This document shows, piece by piece, positions 62,201-64,000 of a stretch of DNA of 64,000 nucleotides (positions within the stretch are counted from its first letter, which is position 1; each line of letters starts with the position of its first letter). This DNA is from Hymenolepis diminuta (Eukaryota; Platyhelminthes; Cestoda; Cyclophyllidea; Hymenolepididae): positions 310,001-374,000 of the forward strand of contig CAADRB010000053.1 in assembly GCA_900708905.1 (NCBI GenBank). Direction: 5' to 3'. Made by a program: the position numbers and the translations under genes. The notes beneath the pieces were generated by a model. It made no database searches, had not been told where the DNA came from, and worked only from the letters and a program-made list of their open reading frames with translations.

Positions 62201-64000
62201 TGACTCAATCGAAAGAATGGTTTTGTTGATCTCACCGTGTAGTATTATTTGGTGCTATTCAGACTGTGTCTTTTCAAATTCTACGAGATCAGAATTTATA
62301 CTCTGAATTCGCTCTGTGACAATGCAAAAATACAAATTTTAATTATGGGGAAGCTTCTGAAAATCGAAAAATAGTCTGGTAGGAGATAAAAGAGGAGGGA
62401 GATGGAGTAGTTGTGTTAAAGTCAGGTTATCAAAAGTGGATTGCTCACCCTGGTCACAGCTTCGATTCCCATCGGTCCACGCCCTGTGAGCGAAATGGCC
62501 AAATGAACTGATCAAATCTAGCTGATGTAGAGGGTGGAAGAATTCGCGTCTCTTTCCAGGAAGGCTCCATGATGTCATTCTCTACCCAAGGTGAGCGTTG
62601 GTAGATCCTCTCTTTTGAACTATATTCAATTGATGTATGAATTAGGATTGGACAATTTTTACTCGGCCTTCAAATTGTTTATCTGTTTTTCCTCCTAAAC
62701 TGAATGTTCAAGTACAATCTCTTCTTTAGTGTTATCTGCTGCACTTTCTGTTAAAAATCTCTGTGAGAAGGGACGTTTCTACTCTGAACTTGCTAAACTT
62801 AACAAAGACATTAAATTTTCTGAAAACTAGAAAATTATTCTTTTTTCTTGCTAATAACGAAAGAGACGATAAAAACGGCAAATGGTATAGTCTAAATGCT
62901 TAAATTTGATAATAAATGTAAGTGGTAACGCAGCCTATCATTCGAAATTTTGGTTTGGTAATAATTTTGTTTCTAAATATTCCCGTTACTGAGAATATGA
63001 CTTGGTGGACGGGCTCATTAACCGCCTCGTCACAGACTGTCAAATGAAGCATTAATTTTCGCTGAGGAAATTTGCATATTTCACTCTAACTTTTAAATGT
63101 ATTATCGGTAGCTACGCTGATACGAAATTTCCTTATTTTTAAATAAATATATGGAAGCACTTTATTACCGTCATTATATATTGTATTTTCTGTTAATTAC
63201 TTCACCCATTTGATTAATGAATCGTATCAATCGTATTATTTGAACAAAGGGAATGCAGATTTCAAATGGGGAAAACAGACAAATTTTTTAGTGCTTCATT
63301 TGTGATTGATACTTCTTTGTCCTTAAAATCTTTATGTCTTGGAATTTCTGAAAGTGTTTTATTCAGTTGCATCTTAGAGATGAAGGTGATTAGATAAAAA
63401 TTATAAAAGATGTCGGCTTTCAAGAACCAAAGTTCGCATTGGTTTTTATTTTTGTATTCTGATATTTCGTAAACCTGTTCAAATTCATCTGATAAAAGAC
63501 GAAAACACATACTCTAAGTTGACCATTTTTGAAAATTTTTATATTTGTTTTATGGATCATTCCATGTATAATTTATTGAAACGCTCTATTCTCCTCTAGG
63601 CTTATCAGTCACTTACTAAAATCAGCCAAACCTTTAAGAGGGAATATGAAGAACGCATAAATTCTCGGTCCTATATTTCAATTAAAAGCGAGTGTGAAGC
63701 CCTACCTGTTGCAAATTATGTAAACCAGATTCTTAATACCATCGCCAAGAATCAAGTTACACTGATCAAGGGCGAGACAGGCTGTGGAAAGACCACTCAA
63801 GTAAGTGACATTTAACCTGCACCACTCCCCTTCATGGCCAATTTGATCTTCATGTTTTTTTGTATTTCTGAAGGTTCCACAGTTCATCCTAGACTCCTAT
63901 CTCGCGTCGGGAAGGGGTGCAGAATGTACTGTTTTAGTAACCCAACCCCGTCGACTCTGTGCCATCTCCTTGGCAGAACGGGTAGCAAGTGAACGTTGTG
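59278..64000 (+). CDS. DHX9: DHX9/Maleless RNA helicase A, 5' part
   Basis: Eight exons are visible: 59278-59403, 59442-59582, 59622-59768, 59801-59943, 60318-60501, 60587-60859, 63600-63800 and 63874 to the window edge. They encode about 447 N-terminal residues of a protein that is about 1270 long in human. DHX9 is a nuclear DExH-box helicase that unwinds dsRNA, DNA and hybrids. The first dsRNA-binding domain lies at about 1-75 ([18 protein letters not shown]). The second is at about 150-235 (AKLEE...[26 protein letters not shown]). The minimal transactivation-like [17 protein letters not shown] segment follows near 320. The helicase core begins with Walker [10 protein letters not shown] (396-404) and motif Ia TQPRR. 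Introns 1-3 are 38, 39 and 32 nt, and intron 6 is 2.7 kb with a SINE. The gene runs off the right edge. Confidence 0.96.
62425..62615 (+). repeat. tRNA-derived SINE, copy (+), DHX9 intron 6
   Basis: The copy has B-box-like agcttcgattccc (about 62459), gtccacgccctgtgagcgaaatgg, ttcgcgtctctttccaggaag, and a tail with ctacccaaggtgagcgttgg. The A-box region (about 62425-62445) is degraded. Confidence 0.75.

Noticed and set aside
1..64000. CRISPR arrays, bacterial operons, rRNA genes and intact tRNA genes
   Set aside because: No regularly spaced direct repeats or rRNA signatures were seen, and all tRNA-like sequences belong to the SINE family.

Overview
The window is nuclear DNA from a eukaryote. 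It is AT-rich and carries nine spliced protein-coding genes plus many degraded transposable elements. Introns shorter than 50 nt cluster at the 5' ends of genes and kilobase introns lie further downstream. With the protein sequences and a tRNA-derived SINE family, this best fits a parasitic flatworm (Neodermata: tapeworm or fluke). That assignment is inference, because no rRNA or mitochondrial marker is present. All reading frames use the standard code. Two assembly gaps are present (6931-6939 and 33352-33841).

Layout, left to right. 1-9600: no supportable gene; one solo LTR and repeat fragments. 9629-11295 (+): CDC20, the APC/C activator. 13611-15783 (+): AHA1, the Hsp90 ATPase activator, with a perfect three-unit heat-shock element just upstream. 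19572-26319 (-): ATAD3, mitochondrial inner-membrane AAA+ ATPase. 27390-35913 (+): prenylcysteine oxidase; its introns hold SINEs, a gag fragment, a 129-bp duplication and a complete but inactivated mariner. 37763-41888 (+): bifunctional FAD synthase (FLAD1). 44830-55438 (-): parvin, the integrin/ILK focal-adhesion adaptor; its last intron holds a decayed antisense Ty3/gypsy element. 56876-57394 (-): a small three-exon gene I do not recognise. 57767-58561 (-): mitochondrial ClpP. 59278-64000 (+): the 5' part of DHX9/Maleless RNA helicase, cut by the window edge.

The genes are housekeeping loci and do not form one pathway. Three concern mitochondria or flavin (ATAD3, ClpP, FLAD1), and prenylcysteine oxidase uses the FAD that FLAD1 makes. 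ATAD3/prenylcysteine oxidase and ClpP/DHX9 are head-to-head pairs. The unknown small gene starts about 280 bp below the ClpP polyadenylation signal on the same strand, a spacing compatible with a short polycistron.

The observations most worth checking are the heat-shock element at AHA1, three GC-AG introns that all begin GCAAGT, splice-acceptor-like sequences a few bases before several start codons (candidate spliced-leader sites), the unrecognised small gene, and a SINE family with at least eight copies here.
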